Positions 58,281 to 64,000 of a stretch of DNA of 64,000 nt are shown in pieces (positions within the stretch are counted from its first letter, which is position 1; each line of letters starts with the position of its first letter). The notes under the pieces are model-generated. The model was not told the DNA's origin. It saw only the letters and a program-made list of their open reading frames with translations, and did not search any database. Made by a program: the position numbers and the translations under genes. This DNA comes from Gibbula magus (lineage: Eukaryota > Mollusca > Gastropoda > Trochida > Trochidae), in contig OW388304.1 in the NCBI GenBank assembly GCA_936450465.1, forward strand, positions 15,047,061-15,111,060. The letters run 5' to 3'.

Positions 58281-58735
58281 GCATCAAGTAAAATATGATA
58301 TCTGAAATATGTTATCCAAGCACTGAATCAATCCACTGGTATGTTAAATTTGAACACAGATTGTCAGAGGGTGATCTAGGGGAGGCTACTCTCATTTATT
58401 TCAAAACGAAAGTGGAAATAGCTCACGTGTTGGCAGTTCAAAAAGAAATGAGAAATTATTCAACATTAAATGCACGTACCTAATTGACAGGGTATAATAT
58501 CGAAATAGTTATGCATTTCCTCATATCAGGTATCACGGGGTATCAAACAAAGTTATATGATTTTCATGGTTGAGTTTTGACATAAGAAAGACCAAATAGA
58601 TTATTGCCAATTTAGAACGGAGGAAGAAACTTACCAGCTTAAAAGACGTGTAATATCCCTAGGGTATTTTGTCCAGTATACATAGTTAGGGTGGTGAAAC
58701 CCACTGCAAAAATAGAAGAATAACAGAAATGGCAC

Positions 58736-61700
58736 TGTTTGCCCATGACTCTTAAGTGAACTTAAAAAATCACACACAAATGGACCCCTACATTATGTTT
58801 CTCATGATTAGGATAAAACGGTTAATATTTTCATATGAAGTTGTAAGGTAGAACATGTTATGCTGTCATTTCCACTTCAGTAGATGTTAACATCAATTAG
58901 ATTGCATACATGATAAATGCGTTATGTTATTATGAATATTCAAGAAAAAACTAAAACATGCTCATTTTCCGACCCCTATACGACGTTTTCGATGTTTGAA
59001 GCTTAACTATCAACTTTTTGATAAAAGCAATCAACACAAAAGTTGTTGCTCTTGAAATTTTACATACGCACGTGTAAATTATATTTCAATTGCTTATTTA
59101 GAGAATAAATTATGTATATTTGAACTTTGTTAAAAATGGCGATTTTTCAGTATTCGCAATATTCAATGGACTGTCAAGTGTAAACCGTTATAGATCTATG
59201 TTCGAAAAATATTACGTTTAATAAACTATCTTTTCGCTTTAAAATGATATATCAATCATGTCTGTATCTGTATTGATTAAAGAACAATAATTCTCCAAAG
59301 AAAATTCCCCTCGAAAAATTTCAATTTGTTTTTTAACTGGTTAAATTGTGCCCAAACTATCAACTTTTATATGATAAAATATGTAGTGGATTTGCAAAGA
59401 TAACATTGTTAAACACATTGCAAGAAGTAGATTACAAATAAAACTATTTTAAACAGAGTTATGTCCCTTTAGATTTAAAGGATGAAAATTCCCTTTTCAA
59501 AAAGTTTAATTTTTAAAATGCTGTAACACGTAAACCTTTCATTGAAGAGCGTTGGTGTATAGATTCATATAAACAGCAATAATTCAACTTCACAATGAGC
59601 TATACAATGTGTATGTATGTGTTGCCGTTATTTAGGAGAAGATTTTTGAAGAAGAGTACTCTCAAATTTGCGAAATTTCACCACATTTTCAGTTTTTTCG
59701 AAATAGCAAAAAATCTATTATTACGGCCGAAAACGGTTATATGCCTAATCGATAGGGAATAGTGTTGGCCACATTTTGGTGAAAGTTTTTTGAAATTATC
59801 TTGTTTAGTTTTCGAGCTATTCAGGTTTGAAATTTACACTTTTTTCAAAATTGTCAGATTTCAAGTACTCACTGAGAAAAAAGTATTGCGACTTGGTACC
59901 CGTGAGGGGATTCCCGATATATGTAATGCCTCAGCTACATTATGTGAAAATATCAGCTCTCTAGTGCTTATATCTTCAGAGGAGAAGATTGTCAAAGGTG
60001 CATGGGGTCCGAATATTTTAAAAAGTTTTTTAAATCAAGATGGCGGCGAAACCACATGACATACATATTCGTGATGATTGACTTTTTTGCTCGCATGGTT
60101 ATTGTGAATCATTTAAAAAAAGTTTCAAGTCTCTAGCTGCATTTTTAAGTTTTTTCCCATGTTAAAAATTGACATTCAGATTCGAACTGGACCCTAACTG
60201 GCTGAACCAATTGGACCCAAAAGATACGCTGCATTACTACATAGTAAGGGCTATCAGCCTGTAAAATTTGGTTGCTGTAGCTGCAATCCTTCTTGTAGAA
60301 GTCGATTCCACAAAAATCTTGAAATAATAAAAATAAAAATAAATATAGTCACAAGTGACGATAAAAGGATTCAGCGCATACATGAGACACTTATGTTGAA
60401 TGTCTTTGGCATTGTCCATCTTTCAAAACAAGTTGCAAGTCTGTAGAGTTATTTTAAAAGTTTTACCCATGTCTCTAAGTGAAAATCGAAAAGTCACACA
60501 CTAATTGACCCCTACATTATGTTTATCATGATTATGATAAAACAGTTAATATTTTTATACTAAGGTGGAACATAGGAAATGTTGTGCTTGTATTTCCACT
60601 TAAGTAGATATAATCATCATATAGATTGAATACATAATTAATGAGTAATATTGTTTTAAATATTCAAGAAAATACTAAAAAATGCTTATTTTCGGACCCC
60701 TATACGACATTTGCGATGCTTGAAGCTTAACTATCAACTTTTTGATGAAAGGATTCAATACAAAAGTTGTTGCTCTTGAAATTGTGCATACGCCCGTATA
60801 AATAATGTGCCACTTCTTCATAAAGTTAAGCACTTTTGCACGTTTGAAGTTTGTCGAAAATTAAGATTTTCGAAAAAAATCAATTTTTAAAATGCTGTAA
60901 CCCCTAAACTATTAAATGTAGAACTTCGGTTTATAGATTCATATAAACAGCAATGATTCAGCTTTAAGATGAGCTATAATATTTGTCTTTATGTGTTGCT
61001 GTTATTTAGGAGAAGATTTTTGAAGACGCGTACCCTCAAATTTGCGAAAGTTCATGAAAATTCCATTTTTTTTAAAACTGCTTAAATTATGCCTAAACTA
61101 TGAACTTTTATATGATAATGTTCTGTAGTGGAGTTGTAAAGGTAACTATGTCAAAGAGATTGCAAGAAATAGAATACTAATCAAAGAAGTTCTGACAGAG
61201 TTATGTCCCTTTAGAATCAAAGGTCGAAAATTACTTTTTTAAAAAGTTCAATATTTAAAATGCTGTATCTCATAAACTATTGAATATAGAGATTTGGTTT
61301 ATAGATTCATATAAACAACAGTAACTCAGCTTTAAGATGAGCTATACTATGTATCTGTATGTGTTGTGGTTATTTAGGAGAAGATTTTTGAAGACGAGTA
61401 CCCTGATATTTGCGCAACTTCACCTGTTTTTCAGTTTTTTCGAAATAGCAAAAAATCTATTATTACGGCTGAAAACCGCTATATGCCTAATCGACGGGGA
61501 ATAGTGTTGGCCACATTTTGGTGAAAGTTCTGTGAAATTATCTTGATAAGTTTTCAAGATATTGAGGTTTGAAATTTGCACTTTTTTCGAAATTGCCAGA
61601 TTTCAAATACTCACAGTAAAAAAAGTATTATGATTTACAACCTGTGAGGGGATTCACAACATATATAATGCCTGAAGTACATTAGGTGAAAATATCAGCT

Positions 61701-64000
61701 CTCTAGTGTTTATATCTTCAGAGGAGAAGATCGTCAAAGGTGCATGGGGTCCGAAATTTTTTTAAAGTTTTTAAAATCAAGATGGCGGCGAAACCAGGTG
61801 ACATACAGATTCGTCATGATTGACTTTTGTGTTCGTATGGATATTGTGCATCTTTTAGAAAAAGTTGCAAGTCTCTAGCTGCATTTTTCATTTTTTTCCC
61901 ATGTTAAAAAATGACTTTTAGATTCGAACTGGACCCTAAATGGCTGAACCAATTGGGCCCAAAAGATACGCTGCACAACTACATAGTAAGGGCTATCGAC
62001 CTGTAAAGTTTGGTTGCTGTAGCTGCAATCCTTCTTGTAGAAGTCGATTCCACAAGAATCTTGAAATAATAAAAATAAAAATAATAATAAACACGCCAAT
62101 AACAATAAGGATTCAGCCTTATGGCTGAATCCTTAATAATAAACACGCCAATAACAATAAGGATTCAGCCTAATGGCTGAATCCTTAACTAGGATTGACG
62201 CGTCAATACTTAGGTCTTCAAGACTTCTGCTTGACCTTGAACTCCATGCTGGACTCCCGGTTATTTGCCAGTTAGTATGCTTTAAAATGAGCTATCAAAC
62301 ATGTATCTATCTTCAGTAGTTATTTTACAAAAATTCTCCAAAGACAATGACCCTCTTTAAATGTAACAATTGATTATTAATGGACCCCTACATGATCTTT
62401 CTCACGATTAAGACAAAATGGTTAATATTTTCATACAAAGGTGTCACATAGACAAACTTGTGGTTTAATTTCCACTAAATTAGATGTAACCAACTCTCCC
62501 TTTGAACATACAGTAGAAATACACACTTTTAAAAAATGACCATGTTCAAGGACATATTTTCAAAAATTTAGGAAGAAATTCAAAATTCGGCGAAAACAGT
62601 CCTCTCAAGAATTCGTTTATCTTCAAAATGAGCTATCACACATAGCTGTATGTGTTGCCGTGAATTAGGAGAAGACTTTCAAAGACGCGTACCCTCAAAA
62701 CCGCGAAAGTTCACAAAATTTTCAGTTTTATCGAAATAGCAAAAAATCTATTATTACGGCCGAAAACAGCTATAGGCCTTATCGATGGAGAATGTTGTTG
62801 CCCACATAGTGGTGAAAGTTTTGTGCAAATATATTGATTAGTTTTCGAGATATTAAGGTATAAAGTTTTAACTTCAAGGGGAGATAACTCGCGAAAGAAG
62901 TCGAAAATGAAAAATCGGCCACAACAGTCCTCTCAGGAATTCATTTATCTTTAAAATGAGCTATCACACATAGCTGTAAGTATTGCCGTGAATTAGAAGA
63001 AGATTTTCAAAGACGCGTACCCTAAAAACCGCGAAAGTTCACCAAAAATTCAGTTTTTTCGAAATAGCAAGAAATCTATATATACGGCCGAAAAAATGAC
63101 ATTAACTTTTTTTGTGGGGAATGTTGTTGCGCACATTTTGGTGAAAGTTTTAAGAAAATATATTGATTAGTATTCGAGTTATGAAGGTTTAAAGTTTTAA
63201 CTTCAAGGGGAGATAACTCGCGAAAGAAGTCGAAAATCAAAAAAGTGGCTCGTTAAAATCTAAGTTGGGTCACAGGCTATCATCCCTGAAAGTTTGAAGA
63301 AAATCGGTCAAGCCGTTACTGCTGGAGCGATGACACAAAAAATCTGCAAACAATAATAATAATAACTAGGATTGACGCGTCAATACTTAGGTCTTCAAGA
63401 CTTCTGCTTGACCTTGAACTCCATGCTGGACTCTCGGTTATTCGCCAGTTATTATGCTTTAAAATGAGCTATCAAACATTTCTCTATCTTCAGTAGTTAT
63501 TTTACAAAAATTATCCAAAGACAATGACCCTCTGAAAATGGAACAATCGCTTATTAATGGACCCCTACATGACCTTTCTCACAATTAAGACAAAATGGTT
63601 AATATTTTCATACCAAATTGCAACATAGAAAGTATTGTGCTTTAATTTCCACTTAAGTAGATGTAACCAACTCTCCCTTTGAACATACAGTAGAAGAACA
63701 CTTTTAAAAAATGACCATGTTCAAGGACATATTTTTAAAATTTTAGGAAGAAATTCAAAATTCGGCCAAAACAGTCCTCTCAGGAGTTCATTTATCTTCA
63801 AAATGAGCTATCACACATAGCTGTATGTATTGCCGTGAATTAGGAGAAGACTTTTAAAGACGCGTACCCTCAAAAACGCGAAAGTTAAAACAAAAATCAG
63901 TTTTATCGAAATAGCAAAAAATCTATTATTACGGCCGAAAATCGCTATAGGCTAAATCGATGAGGAATGTTGTTGCCCACATAGTGGTGAAAGTTTTGTG
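58736..64000 (+). repeat. Tandem array B of the hairpin-junction unit family; continues past the edge
   Basis: Two older, diverged units (about 58736-60375 and 60440-62090) are followed by two units close to those of array A, starting at 62189 and 63366 (period ~1177 bp), the last cut by the window edge. The older units end with GGACCCTAA(C/A)TGGCTGAACC, AAGATACGCTGCA and CTTGAAATAATAAAAATAAA. Junction palindromes are TAGTCAC-aa-GTGACGA (~60350) and AAGGATTCAGCC-ttat-GGCTGAATCCTT, the latter repeated twice at 62110-62185. AAGATGGCGGCGAAACCA occurs in both older units. Confidence 0.8.

Overview
The window is animal nuclear DNA: AT-rich, with spliced genes that have GT/AG introns, long introns and dense repeats. 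I infer a bivalve mollusc, because the short hairpin-ended repeats with ~145-bp core units, the GACG/ACGG-type tetranucleotide runs and the Helitron-type gene look like repeat families I know from scallops, oysters and mussels. The species is not established. Only one host gene is secure: the 5' part of a caprin gene (caprin-1-like) on the minus strand at 1-4265, running off the left edge.

4.3-17 kb is a graveyard of DNA transposons. It holds a three-level nest at 5.5-8.8 kb, a 2.1-kb TIR element with a 5-bp target duplication (8833-10964), a 32-bp minisatellite carrying GTCACGTGAC, a perfect 39-bp inverted repeat (11196-11280), and two copies of an 85-bp inverted-repeat element with 9-bp target duplications. 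A 1.4-kb TIR element holds a frameshifted relic resembling a KRBA2/Ginger-type integrase tail. At 17.3-21.4 kb lies a head-to-tail array of ~1.2-1.4-kb units, and a second array of the same family fills 58.7-64 kb. Unit junctions carry short palindromes whose sequence changes while pairing is kept.

24.4-32.7 kb holds an uninterrupted 2711-codon minus-strand gene for a Helentron-type protein: N-terminal repeats, a C76-like cysteine-protease domain, ~20-residue KYA repeats, zinc fingers, an HUH Rep domain, a PIF1-like helicase and a C-terminal endonuclease. To its right (32.9-40.1 kb) are several non-autonomous hairpin-ended repeats, including one copy that acts as a natural empty site for another's insertion.

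The most interesting object is at 46190-57234. Two convergent spliced genes, a 455-aa RecQ-type helicase (+) and a 901-aa DUF6589-type protein with an N-terminal zinc-binding motif (-), sit between imperfect terminal inverted repeats starting CATCCTCCA, flanked by a perfect 9-bp direct repeat, GTCCGAACT. All eleven exons join in frame. I read it as an 11-kb autonomous DNA transposon, probably of the AcademH type, with structurally intact genes. It carries smaller hairpin-ended elements in its intergenic region and in a transposase intron.
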